DNA of 42,723 bases from Brevundimonas diminuta 470-4 (lineage in GTDB: Bacteria > Pseudomonadota > Alphaproteobacteria > Caulobacterales > Caulobacteraceae): the NCBI GenBank assembly GCA_000318405.1, contig KB291729.1, positions 73,469 to 116,191 on the forward strand. Direction: 5' to 3'. Below the pieces are notes generated by a model. The model saw nothing but the letters and a program-made list of their open reading frames with translations. It ran no database searches and had not been told where the DNA came from. Numbering within the stretch: position 1 is the first letter of the stretch; the number at the start of each line of letters is the position of its first letter. A program made the position numbers and the translations under genes. Shown in pieces: positions 7,305 to 16,066 of the stretch.

Positions 7305-8765
7305 ATGGCCGACGACGCCCCCCGGATCGAAACCGGACCGCTCAGCCCCCTAAACACCTTAAATCCCTATCTGCAGGGGGCTTATGAGCCCGTGGCAAGG
7401 GAAACGACGGCGGTGGACCTGGAGGTGATCGGCGAGATCCCGAAAGACCTCTACGGCTGCTTTTACCGCAACGGCCCGAACCCCGCCCGAGCTCCAGAAG
7501 GGATGCACCACTGGTTCGACGGCGACGGCATGCTGCACGCCATCTATTTCGAAAACGGCAAAGCGGAGTATCGCAACCGTTTCGTTCGCTCGCCAGACAA
7601 CGTCGCCGATCTGAACGAAGGCTGCGGCGCGGGCGGGGTCATGTATCCTTCAACCCGAGCGGACCTCACGTCAACTCGCGGCGACAAAGTCTACAAAGAC
7701 ACGGCCAACACTGACGTCGTGTTTCATAACGGTTCGCTTATGGCCCTGTGGTACATTTCGGGCCACCCGGTTCGGGTCGACGCCCGCACTCTAGAGACTA
7801 TCGGGATCGAGACCTTTGGCGGCAAGCTGCCGCGTCATGTTTCGGCCCATTCCAAGATAGATCCGCGCACTGGCGAGTTCGTCTTTTTCGACTACTCGCT
7901 CTACGAGCCGTGGATGACCTACGGCACGGTCAGCGCCCAAAACGAGTTGACCCATTTCCAGCGCGTCGAGCTGCCCGGGCCGCGCCTCCCGCACGACATG
8001 GGGCTGACCGAGAACTATGTCATCCTGCACGACCTACCAGTGGTCTTCACGGACGCCGGTCTGCGCAAAAGCCAGTGGAACATCCACTTCGCCGATCAAC
8101 CGGCCCGTTTCGGCGTCGCGCCGCGCCGGGGCCGAGGCGATCAGATCCGCTGGTTCGAGACCGACAGTTGCTACATTTATCACGTCGTCAACAGCTGGGA
8201 GGACGGCGACGAGGTCGTCATGACCGCCTGCATGATGACGCCCAACGGCTATCCGCTGAACCCCGAGTACGGCCCCTATGCGGCCATGGTGAACGTGCTG
8301 GCGCTGAACGCCGTGCCCGTCGAATGGCGGATGAACATGCGCACCGGCGAGGTGAAGAAACGCCAGTTGGACGACCGTATCGGCGAGTTCCCGGCGATCA
8401 ACCTCGACTACGCGGCCCAGGCGACGCAGTGGTCCTATCACGTCGCCATGGCCAAGACCGAGCTTCAGCGCTTCAAGGGTCTGATCAAGTACGACCTGCT
8501 CAGCGGCGCCGCCCGGACCTACGATTTCGAGCCGCAGATGTTCGGTTCTGAACCCGCCTTCGCCCCGCGCCTGAACGCCAAGAGCGAGGACGACGGCTAC
8601 GTCATCGCCTTCGTCACCGACGAAAACACCGGCAAGTCCGAGGTTCAGGTCATCGACGCCCAGAATTTCGAGGCCGGGCCGGTCGCCCGCGTCATGCTGC
8701 CCGCGCGGGTGCCGGCCGGTTTCCACGGCACCTGGGCGCGCGGCGACCAGATGGCGAAGGGGTGA
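7305..8765 (+). CDS. carotenoid oxygenase / lignostilbene dioxygenase family enzyme (CCO 1)
   Basis: A 486-residue beta-propeller non-haem iron enzyme that splits a conjugated C=C bond with O2 to give two aldehydes. The four iron-binding histidines of the family are visible: His182 in VSAHSKID, His230 in LPHDM, His293 in IYHVVNSWE and His474 in FHGTW. The N-terminal FYRNGPNP and the FDGDGMLHA block are also characteristic. Length matches bacterial stilbene- and carotenoid-cleaving members. There is no signal peptide, so it is cytoplasmic. AGGGAAGGAA lies 8 bases before the ATG. It heads a long run of thiolase, aldehyde dehydrogenase and CoA-ligase genes that could process its products. Substrate choice (stilbene versus carotenoid or apocarotenoid) cannot be decided by eye. 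Confidence 0.92.
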   Translation: MADDAPRIETGPLSPLNTLNPYLQGAYEPVARETTAVDLEVIGEIPKDLYGCFYRNGPNPARAPEGMHHWFDGDGMLHAIYFENGKAEYRNRFVRSPDNVADLNEGCGAGGVMYPSTRADLTSTRGDKVYKDTANTDVVFHNGSLMALWYISGHPVRVDARTLETIGIETFGGKLPRHVSAHSKIDPRTGEFVFFDYSLYEPWMTYGTVSAQNELTHFQRVELPGPRLPHDMGLTENYVILHDLPVVFTDAGLRKSQWNIHFADQPARFGVAPRRGRGDQIRWFETDSCYIYHVVNSWEDGDEVVMTACMMTPNGYPLNPEYGPYAAMVNVLALNAVPVEWRMNMRTGEVKKRQLDDRIGEFPAINLDYAAQATQWSYHVAMAKTELQRFKGLIKYDLLSGAARTYDFEPQMFGSEPAFAPRLNAKSEDDGYVIAFVTDENTGKSEVQVIDAQNFEAGPVARVMLPARVPAGFHGTWARGDQMAKG

Positions 8766-8769
8766 TCCG

Positions 8770-9921
8770 ATGAGCGCCTTTATCCACGACGCCGTCCGCA
8801 CTCCGCGCGGCAAGGCCCGCCCCGACGGCGGGCTGGCCGCCCTGAAGCCCCACGAACTGGTCACGGGCCTGATCGACGCCATGGAGGCGCGCGGCCATGC
8901 GCCCCGCGCCGCCGAGGCCCTGATCCTGGGCTGCGTCGGACAGGTCGGCGCCCAGGGCGCCAATGTCGCCCTGGTCAGTAAGCTGCACGCGGGGCTGGAC
9001 GACGCCGCCTTCGCCTTCGCCCTGAACAACTACTGCGTCTCGGGCCTGACCGCCGTGGGTCAGGCAGCGGCCCTGGTTCAGACGGGCGCCGTGGGTTGGG
9101 CCCTGGCCGGCGGGGTCGAGATGATGTCGCGTGTCCCCTTCATGGGCGACAAGGCTGACTACTATGAGGACGCCAGCTTCCCGCCGCGCACCCGCTACCT
9201 CCCCGTCGCCGTCGCCGCCGACCGTCTGGCCGAGGACATCGGCGTCACGCGCGCCGAGATGGACGCCGCCGCCCTCACCTCTCAGCAGCGCACCGCCTTC
9301 GCCGAGAGCACGCCCCTGACCGCTTCACGCATTCCCCTGAACGGCCTGTCGCACGAGGAAGCCGCGCGCCCGAAGACCAGCAGCGAGAGTCTGGCGTCGT
9401 TGCCACCCGCCTTCGCCGCCCTAGCCGCGCCCCACGGCGAGGCATTGGAGGGAAGGGTCATTGACCACCGCCATACCGTGTCGCACGCCCCGCCGATGAG
9501 CGACGGCGCCGGGCTGGCCCTGATTTCCAGCCAGGCCAAAGGCGCCCGCGCCCGCATCATCGCCTGGACCGAGGCCGGGGGCGATCCCGCCGCCTCTCTG
9601 ACCGCCGGCTTCACGGCGATGGACCGGGTGCTGGACCAGGCCGGGCTGACCCTGGCCGACATGGACCGGATCGAGTTCATGGAGGCCTTCGCCGTCACCA
9701 TCGCCAAGTTCACGCGGGAACACCCGACGCTGAGCGACAAGGTCAATGTCGGCGGCGGCCACCTGGCCAAGGGGCACCCGATGGGCGCGACCGGGGCCAT
9801 CCTGCTCTCGTCCCTGCTCGATGCGCTGGACGCCTGCGAAGGCCGTTACGGTCTGGTCGTGGCCGCGGGCGCGCAAGGCGTCGGCTCGGCCATGATCGTC
9901 GAGCGGATGGGCTGGGCATGA
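8770..9921 (+). CDS. thiolase-family acetyl-CoA acyltransferase lacking the second catalytic Cys
   Basis: 383 residues of thiolase fold. The nucleophile Cys89 is in NNYCVSGLTAV and the His336 loop reads GGGHLAKGHPMGATGAI. The family's NEAFA motif appears as MEAFAV. At the C-terminal CxGGGxG motif the sequence is VVAAGAQGVG, so the second catalytic Cys, the acid/base for acetyl-CoA, is replaced (Val or Ala near 364-366). Known degradative thiolases need both cysteines. The enzyme may therefore use another residue, catalyse a related reaction such as hydrolysis, retro-Claisen cleavage or condensation with a different thioester, or be impaired. It starts 4 bases after the oxygenase stop and overlaps the next gene by ATGA. 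Confidence 0.85.
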   Translation: MSAFIHDAVRTPRGKARPDGGLAALKPHELVTGLIDAMEARGHAPRAAEALILGCVGQVGAQGANVALVSKLHAGLDDAAFAFALNNYCVSGLTAVGQAAALVQTGAVGWALAGGVEMMSRVPFMGDKADYYEDASFPPRTRYLPVAVAADRLAEDIGVTRAEMDAAALTSQQRTAFAESTPLTASRIPLNGLSHEEAARPKTSSESLASLPPAFAALAAPHGEALEGRVIDHRHTVSHAPPMSDGAGLALISSQAKGARARIIAWTEAGGDPAASLTAGFTAMDRVLDQAGLTLADMDRIEFMEAFAVTIAKFTREHPTLSDKVNVGGGHLAKGHPMGATGAILLSSLLDALDACEGRYGLVVAAGAQGVGSAMIVERMGWA

Positions 9922-11600
9922 ACGTGCCCTTCCCCGCCGCCGAGGCCCGCCGCGCCCTCGTCGAACGTCACGCCGACCTGATCGAGGCCGCGATCACGGC
10001 CGTGTCCGCCCGCGCCGCCTGGTCGCCGTTCAAGGACTCGCCCTCGACCAAGATCCACGGCCCGGACAAGCCCATCGCGGGCAAGGCGGCGTTCGAGGCC
10101 CAGCTCAATCGTCCCTTCGACCTGGATATGCCCGGCGTGGTCGACCGCGTCGGCGCCGAGGTCTCGCCTTTTACTGGCGAGGCGCTGGGGATCACCTATC
10201 CGCGCTGCGATCCCGAGGCCCTGATCGAGGCGGCGCAGACCGCCTGGCCCGACTGGCGCGCCGCCGATCCGGAACTGCGCCTGGCGCTATGCGCCGAGAT
10301 GGCGATGCGCCTGTACGACGCGAACTTTGAAATGGCCCAGGCCGTCATGCACGTCGCGGGTCAGAGCTATACCCAGGCCTTCAGCGGCTCCGGCCCCAAC
10401 GCCCTGGACCGGGGGATCGAGGCCCTGGCCTACGCCGCCAAGGCCATGCGCGACGTGACTCGCAGCGCCCGCTACGAGCGCGACTTCGCAGGCGAAGCGG
10501 TCAGCTTGGAAAAGACCTATGTCCTGGTCCCGCGCGGCGTCGGCCTGGTCATCTGCTGCGCCAGCTTCCCAACCTGGAACGCCTATCCGGCCCTGTTCGC
10601 CAGTCTGGCGACCGGCAATCCGGTCATCCTCAAGCCCCACCCCATCGCCGTCCTGCCCATGGCCATCGTCGCGCGGGAATGCCGCCGCGTGCTGGCCGAC
10701 TTCGGCTTTGACCCCGACCTGATCACCCTGGCTGTCGACACCCTGGCTGAGCCGGTGGCTCAGGTTCTGATCGATCATCCCGCCGTCCAGATCGTCGATT
10801 TCACCGGCAGCCCCCGCTACGGCGGCCATCTGGAACGGACGGTGACGGGTAAGCTGCTATTCACCGAGACGGCGGGCGTCAACACCGTGGTGGTAGAGTC
10901 CGTCGCCGATCTGGACGCCGCCGCTCGCGCCGTGGCCCGGGCCGCCAGCCTGTTCTCGGCCCAAATGTGCACCAGCCCGCAGGTGGTCTATGTCGCCCCG
11001 GATTTGGCCGAGGCTCTCGCCGCCGCCCTGGTCGCCCAGATCGACGCTATCGCCGAAGACCCGGCCTTGGCCGCCGGCATCATGGGCGCCATCCAGGGCG
11101 AGGTCAGCCTGAAGGCTGTGGCCGACGTTCGCGGGGCAGTCGAGCGGCGTCCCGGCGTCCGCGTCTTGCGCGAAGCCGCGCCCTACGCCCATCCGCAGTT
11201 CCCCCAGGCCCGCACCCTGACGCCGCTGGTGCTGGGCGTCGACGGTTCCGCGCCCGACCTCTACGCCGAGGAGCATTTCGGCCCGGTCCTGTTCGTGGTG
11301 ACGATGGAGGCCGACGCCTCCGTGGCTGAGGCGACCCATCTGGCCCGCACCAAGGGCTCGATCTCGTCCTACCTCTATTCGACGGATGAGGCCTTCATCG
11401 ACCGTTCGACGCCGCTCTATGAGCAGGCCGGGGCCAATCTGACGATCAACCTGACCGGGGCGATGTGGATCAACTTCGCCGCCGCCTATAGCGACTATCA
11501 CGTCAGCGGACTGAACCCGGCGGGCAACGCCTGCCTGGCCGATCTGGCCTTCGTCGCCGCGCGCTTCCGCATCGTCCAGCGTCGCCGTCCGACAGTATGA
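9918..11600 (+). CDS. PaaN-like aldehyde dehydrogenase
   Basis: The 560-residue protein matches the long PaaN branch of the aldehyde dehydrogenase superfamily. It has an extended N-terminal part (SARAAWSPFKDSPSTKIHG), cofactor-domain motifs PRGVGLVICCASFPTWNAYP and DFTGSPRYGG, general-base Glu317 in LFTETAGVN, and nucleophile Cys351 in SAQMCTSPQ. PaaN proteins oxidise aldehydes or semialdehydes in aromatic degradation. Here the enzyme would convert the aldehydes released by the carotenoid/stilbene oxygenase into acids ready for CoA activation, a role inferred from its position. It overlaps both neighbours by 4 bases, so strict co-translation is expected. No truncation is evident. Confidence 0.85.
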   Translation: MNVPFPAAEARRALVERHADLIEAAITAVSARAAWSPFKDSPSTKIHGPDKPIAGKAAFEAQLNRPFDLDMPGVVDRVGAEVSPFTGEALGITYPRCDPEALIEAAQTAWPDWRAADPELRLALCAEMAMRLYDANFEMAQAVMHVAGQSYTQAFSGSGPNALDRGIEALAYAAKAMRDVTRSARYERDFAGEAVSLEKTYVLVPRGVGLVICCASFPTWNAYPALFASLATGNPVILKPHPIAVLPMAIVARECRRVLADFGFDPDLITLAVDTLAEPVAQVLIDHPAVQIVDFTGSPRYGGHLERTVTGKLLFTETAGVNTVVVESVADLDAAARAVARAASLFSAQMCTSPQVVYVAPDLAEALAAALVAQIDAIAEDPALAAGIMGAIQGEVSLKAVADVRGAVERRPGVRVLREAAPYAHPQFPQARTLTPLVLGVDGSAPDLYAEEHFGPVLFVVTMEADASVAEATHLARTKGSISSYLYSTDEAFIDRSTPLYEQAGANLTINLTGAMWINFAAAYSDYHVSGLNPAGNACLADLAFVAARFRIVQRRRPTV

Positions 11601-12826
11601 CGACGCCGGTCTTCATCGCCGGCGTGTCGATGACCGCCCTGGGTAAACGCCCGGCCGACACGGTGAAGAGCCTGACCGCTGAGGCCGTGCGCGACGCCCT
11701 CGCCGACGCGGGCGCGCAGGTCAGCGATATCGAGGCCGCCTGGTTCTCCAACACCCGCCAGCCCATGCTGGAGGGCCAGAACACGGTGCGGGGCCAGATC
11801 GCCCTGCGTCCGCTGGGCCTGACCGGCATCCCCGTGGTCAACGTCGAAAACGCCTGCGCCTCAGGCTCGACGGCCCTGCATCAGGCGATCCAGTGGCTGC
11901 GCGCGGGTGCGGGCGACATCGCCCTGATCGTCGGGGCCGAGAAGATGGTCTGGCCGGACCGGCCCGAGCGCGTCGCCGCCGCCTTCATGGGCGGGACCGA
12001 CATCCACGACCGCGAGGGCGTTCTGGCCTATATCGCCGCCATGGGCGGTGAAGCGCCGGGCGAAGGCCGCAGCCTGTTCATGGACCTCTACGCCGCCCAG
12101 GCCCGCGCCCACATGGCCCGTTTCGGCACGACGCAGGAAGACTTCGCCCGCCTTGCCGCCAAGAACCACACCGCCGCCGCCCTCAACCCCAAATCCCAGT
12201 ACCGCACGCCGATGACGGTCGAACAGGTGATGGCCGACAAGCCCGTCGTCCTCCCCTTCACCCGCGCCATGTGCGCCCCCGTCAGCGACGGCGCGGCGGC
12301 CATGGTGGTCTGTTCGGCCAAGGGGCTGGCGCGGCTGGGCGCCGCCGCCCGCGCCGTGCGGGTGCGCGGCTGCGCCCTGGTCAGCGCCACCGACCGCGCA
12401 CCTGGCGACTACGCCAACCATATCGGCCGCCGCGCCGCCCGCGCTGCCTATGAGCAGGCCGCTCTGGGGCCGGAGGCCGTGGACCTGGCCGAGGTTCACG
12501 ACGCCACCAGCTATGCGGAGCTTCAGCAGATCGAGAACCTGGGTCTGGCCGTCTCCGGCGAGGTGGGCGCGCGGCTGAGGGCGGGCGATTTCGCCCTGGG
12601 CGGCCGTACCCCGGTCAATCCCTCCGGCGGTCTGGTGGCCAAGGGACATCCGGTCGGCGCCACGGGCATCGGCCAACTGTATGAATTGATCCAGCACCTG
12701 CGCGGCGAGGCCGGTGCGCGTCAGGTCGCGGGCGCCGACATCGCAGCCGCCGAGAACGGCGGCGGTTTCCTCGGCGTCGAGGAGGCGGCCACCGTCGTCA
12801 CCATTCTGGAGCGCCCGGCGGCATGA
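11597..12826 (+). CDS. SCP-x-type thiolase, HDCF motif altered
   Basis: A 409-residue sterol-carrier-protein-x/lipid-transfer-type thiolase. Nucleophile Cys87 lies in ENACASGSTALH, and the C-terminal loop GGLVAKGHPVGATGIGQLYEL supplies the active His. In SCP2-type thiolases the second Cys is carried by an HDCF motif; here the same place reads EVHDATSYAELQQIE, so that Cys is replaced by Ala. The usual C-terminal Cys is absent as well (AENGGGFLG). SCP-x thiolases typically cleave branched or bulky 3-ketoacyl-CoAs, such as sterol side chains. Some members without the second Cys act as retro-aldolase partners rather than true thiolases, which is a real alternative. ATGA overlaps on both sides place it firmly in the operon. 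Confidence 0.85.
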   Translation: MTTPVFIAGVSMTALGKRPADTVKSLTAEAVRDALADAGAQVSDIEAAWFSNTRQPMLEGQNTVRGQIALRPLGLTGIPVVNVENACASGSTALHQAIQWLRAGAGDIALIVGAEKMVWPDRPERVAAAFMGGTDIHDREGVLAYIAAMGGEAPGEGRSLFMDLYAAQARAHMARFGTTQEDFARLAAKNHTAAALNPKSQYRTPMTVEQVMADKPVVLPFTRAMCAPVSDGAAAMVVCSAKGLARLGAAARAVRVRGCALVSATDRAPGDYANHIGRRAARAAYEQAALGPEAVDLAEVHDATSYAELQQIENLGLAVSGEVGARLRAGDFALGGRTPVNPSGGLVAKGHPVGATGIGQLYELIQHLRGEAGARQVAGADIAAAENGGGFLGVEEAATVVTILERPAA

Positions 12827-14301
12827 TCCGACACCCGATCCGCGCCCTCTACGACAACCTGAGCGGCAAGCGCGACCGTCCCGCCCTGTTCGACGGCGAC
12901 CGCGTCGTCAGCCACGGCCAGTTGGTCGCCCAGGTCGAGGCCGCCGCCGCCGACCTGATCGCGCGCGATGTCAGACCCGGCGACCGCGTCGGCCTCTGCG
13001 CCGCCAACAGCGCCGACCATGTCGTCGCCTACCTGGCCATCCTGCGCGCCGGAGCGGTCTGGACGCCGCTGAACCCGCGCAACGGGCCACGCCTGAACAG
13101 CCTGTTCCAGCAGCGCGCGGGCCTGACGCTGACCCTGCACGACGTCGAATCCGCCCAGGCCATGGGCGAGACGGCCCGTCCGCTGGCGCTCGACGACTGG
13201 CGCCCCGCCCAGGTCGATGCGGCGACCCTGCCCCCGATTTCCGACGATCCCGAACGCCCCTTCGCCCTGAAATTTACCGGCGGCTCGACCGGCGTGCCCA
13301 AGGGGGTTCTGCAAAGCGTGCGCAGCGGGGTGGCGGCGCTGCGCTCGCTGCACGCCTTCTACGATTTCGGCCCCAATGACGTGAACCTGGCCGTCGCGCC
13401 GCTGACGCACGGGGCCTCGCACTACATCCTGCCGGTGCTGGCGGCGGGCGGGGCCCATGTCCTGCTGGACAAGCCCGAGCGCGAGGCCATTCTGCGGGAA
13501 CTGAAGACCCGGATCACCACCGTCTTCATGCCGCCGACCCTGATCTATATGCTGATGGAGGAAGGCCGCTTTGCTGCGGGCGACTTCGCCCGACTGCGCC
13601 ACCTGACCTATTCCGCCGCCCCCATGCCGCCCGCCCGGATCGCCGAGGCCGTGGCCCGCTTCGGCCCGGTGCTCTCAACCCTCTACGGCCAGACCGAAGC
13701 CCCCATGACCATCGCCGGCCTGTCGCCCGCAGAGATGGCCCGGGCCGAACTGCGGACCTCGGTCGGGCGACTGTTCCCGCACACGCCGGTAGCCCTGCTG
13801 GGCGCCGACGGCGCGGTCCGCACGGGCAAGGCGGAGGGCGAGATCCTGGTGCGCGGCGACCTGGCCGCCACCGTCTATCTGGACGACCCGGAGCAGACCG
13901 ACGCCGCCCGCCACGAGGGCTGGCTGAAGACCGGCGACATCGGACGGCTGGACGCCGACGGCTATCTCTTCCTGCTGGGCCGCTCGAAGGAACTGATTAT
14001 CAGCGGCGGCTACAACATCTACCCCGGCGAGGTGGAGGCGGCGCTGAACGCCCACCCTGCCGTGCGCGAGGCCTGCGCGTTCGGCGTGGCCGACACTTTC
14101 TGGGGCGAGCGGTTGGAGGCCGTCGCGGCTCTAGACGACCCTTCAGTGACGCCCGAGGCCCTGACCGCCTTCGTGCGCGGGGCGGTCGGCCCGGTACGCA
14201 CACCCAAGACCCTTCATATCGTCGCCGCCCTGCCCCGCAATCCGGTGGGCAAGGTGGTGCGCGGCGAGGTGAAGTCACTGATCTATCCGGCGCCTCAATG
14301 A
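12823..14301 (+). CDS. class I adenylate-forming acyl/aryl-CoA ligase
   Basis: 492 residues. The ATP-binding P-loop FTGGSTGVPKG is at 151-161, followed by STLYGQTEAPM (the YGxTE motif), GWLKTGDIGRLD, the hinge LLGRSKELIISGGYNIYPGE, and the terminal Lys of PRNPVGKVVRGE. All core motifs are intact. It forms an acyl-adenylate and then a CoA thioester. The compact length and the SKELIISGGYNIYP signature resemble medium-chain or aromatic acid ligases; the substrate is not predictable by eye. It overlaps the thiolase by ATGA and ends 37 bases before the next ligase, whose AGGGAGAAG ribosome site lies in that gap. It is one of three unrelated ligases in the locus, which suggests that different cleavage fragments are activated separately. 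Confidence 0.88.
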   Translation: MIRHPIRALYDNLSGKRDRPALFDGDRVVSHGQLVAQVEAAAADLIARDVRPGDRVGLCAANSADHVVAYLAILRAGAVWTPLNPRNGPRLNSLFQQRAGLTLTLHDVESAQAMGETARPLALDDWRPAQVDAATLPPISDDPERPFALKFTGGSTGVPKGVLQSVRSGVAALRSLHAFYDFGPNDVNLAVAPLTHGASHYILPVLAAGGAHVLLDKPEREAILRELKTRITTVFMPPTLIYMLMEEGRFAAGDFARLRHLTYSAAPMPPARIAEAVARFGPVLSTLYGQTEAPMTIAGLSPAEMARAELRTSVGRLFPHTPVALLGADGAVRTGKAEGEILVRGDLAATVYLDDPEQTDAARHEGWLKTGDIGRLDADGYLFLLGRSKELIISGGYNIYPGEVEAALNAHPAVREACAFGVADTFWGERLEAVAALDDPSVTPEALTAFVRGAVGPVRTPKTLHIVAALPRNPVGKVVRGEVKSLIYPAPQ

Positions 14302-14338
14302 CCGGAAGACGCAAAAGAGAACCAGGGAGAAGACCGAC

Positions 14339-16066
14339 ATGATCGTCGTGCCGGAGGAGCGCATCCGCGATTTCAAGGCCAGGGGCTGGTGGGGCGAGGA
14401 GACGCTGGACGACCTGTTCCGCCGCCACGTCGCCGCCATGCCGCACGTCGAATCCGTCGTCGATCCGATCAACCGGCAGGCTATCATGGGCGGCGCCCCG
14501 GCCCGCCTGACCTGGGCCCAGATCGAGGACAGGGTGGCCCGCTATGTCGCCATCCTGCACGCAACCGGGGTCGACCGTGACGACGTGGTGGCCGTGCAGT
14601 TGCCCAATGTCATAGAACTGGGCCTGATCTATCTGGCCTGCATCCGCCTCGGCGCCATCGTCACCCCCGCTCCGGTCCAGTACCGCGAGCACGAGCTGGC
14701 CTATATCCTCCGCAAGACCGACGCCAAGGCCGTCGTCACCGCCGCCCGCATCGGCAAGCACGCTCACGCCGAGATGATGCTGGCGGTCCAGGCGGGCGCC
14801 GCCGATCTGAAGGCCGTTCTGGTCGTCGGTGGCCATGCTCCCGACGGAACCATCGACCTCGACGCCCGCGCCGCCGGGCTCGACGAGGCCGAGATCGAGG
14901 CCGGGCGCGCCGCCGCCCGCGCGGCGAAAATCTGCGCCGACGACATCGTCACCATCTGCTGGACCTCGGGCACCGAGGCCGAGCCCAAGGGCGTGCCGCG
15001 CAGCCACAACGAATGGATCATCATGGGCGCCGGCGTCACCGACGCCGCCGACCTGAAGGCCGGCGCGGTCCTGCTGAACCCCTTCCCCATGGTGAACATG
15101 GCAGGCATCTCGACCAGCTTCGTCTCCTGGCTGCTGCTGGGCGGCGTGCTGGTGCAGCATCAGCCGTTCGACCTGCAGATCTTCCTGCAACAGGTCCGCG
15201 ACGAGAAGATCGACTACACCGTCGCCCCGCCCGCCATCCTGAACCTGCTGCTTCAGAACGAGGCCCTGCTGGAGGGAGTGGATTTCAGCCGGCTGCGCGC
15301 CATCGGCTCGGGCTCGGCGCCCCTGTCGGAATGGATGGTCCGCACCTTCCACGAGAAGTACGGCGTCCAGATCGTCAACTATTTCGGTTCCAACGAAGGG
15401 GCCTCCTTCCCCAGCGCTCAGAAGGACGTGCCCGACGCCGCTGAACGCGCCGTCCTGTTTCCGCGTCTGGGCGAGGGCTTTGAATGGAAGGCCCTGCTGC
15501 ACGACCGCATCTTCACCCGCCTGGTCGATCCCGAAACCGAGCAGGACATAACCCAGCCAGGCCTTCCCGGCGAGCTGCGGGTCAAGGGCGCGACGGTCTT
15601 TTCCGGCTATTGGCGCGCGCCCGAGATCAACGCCCGCGCCTTTGACGGCGACGGCTGGTTCCGCACCGGCGATCTGTTCGAACTGGCGGGCGACCGGCTG
15701 CAGTTCTATCGCTTTGTCGGGCGCCTGAAGGACGTCATCATCCGCGGCGGGATGAACATATCGTCCGAGGAGATCGAGGGTCATCTGGTCGGCCACCCCG
15801 CTGTGGCCGACGCCGCCGTAGTCGGCGCGCCCGACCCGAACCTGGGCGAGCGCCTGTGCGCCTTCGTGGTCTTCAAGCCCGGCCAGAGAGCCGACTTGAG
15901 CGACATCAACCGCTTCCTGACCGGCGACAAGCACGTCGCCGTCTACAAGCAGATCGAACGGCTGGAGGTCATCGACGTCCTGCCGCGCAACCCCGTCGGC
16001 AAGGTGCTGAAGCGCGAACTGCGCCAGTCCCTCGGCGACCAAACCGGACACCTGAAATCCGCATGA
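14339..16066 (+). CDS. acyl-CoA ligase of the EntE / cyclohexanecarboxylate-CoA ligase type
   Basis: The 575-residue adenylate-forming enzyme begins MIVVPEERIRDFKARGWWGE, an opening typical of AliA/EntE-like ligases. The P-loop is CWTSGTEAEPKGVPRSHNEW (208-227), and later motifs are NYFGSNEGA, GWFRTGDL, RLKDVIIRGGMNISSEEIEG and the catalytic Lys of PRNPVGKVLKRE. Homologues activate alicyclic or aromatic acids, for example cyclohexanecarboxylate or 2,3-dihydroxybenzoate. In a pathway splitting a ring-bearing polyene or stilbene it could activate the ring-bearing fragment; that is inference. AGGGAGAAG sits before the ATG, and the gene overlaps the following NMO gene by ATGA. It shows no sign of decay. 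Confidence 0.87.
   Translation: MIVVPEERIRDFKARGWWGEETLDDLFRRHVAAMPHVESVVDPINRQAIMGGAPARLTWAQIEDRVARYVAILHATGVDRDDVVAVQLPNVIELGLIYLACIRLGAIVTPAPVQYREHELAYILRKTDAKAVVTAARIGKHAHAEMMLAVQAGAADLKAVLVVGGHAPDGTIDLDARAAGLDEAEIEAGRAAARAAKICADDIVTICWTSGTEAEPKGVPRSHNEWIIMGAGVTDAADLKAGAVLLNPFPMVNMAGISTSFVSWLLLGGVLVQHQPFDLQIFLQQVRDEKIDYTVAPPAILNLLLQNEALLEGVDFSRLRAIGSGSAPLSEWMVRTFHEKYGVQIVNYFGSNEGASFPSAQKDVPDAAERAVLFPRLGEGFEWKALLHDRIFTRLVDPETEQDITQPGLPGELRVKGATVFSGYWRAPEINARAFDGDGWFRTGDLFELAGDRLQFYRFVGRLKDVIIRGGMNISSEEIEGHLVGHPAVADAAVVGAPDPNLGERLCAFVVFKPGQRADLSDINRFLTGDKHVAVYKQIERLEVIDVLPRNPVGKVLKRELRQSLGDQTGHLKSA

Noticed and set aside
12721..13602. Long minus-strand frames opposite the thiolase and ligase (also 11861-12697 and 19304-20875)
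   Set aside because: Same shadow pattern; no ribosome sites and no recognisable family.
14000..16051. 683-residue open frame on the minus strand opposite the EntE-like ligase
   Set aside because: It is an antisense shadow of a high-GC gene: repetitive Gly/Val/Asp/Gln composition, no domain motifs, and the plus strand carries all ligase motifs.
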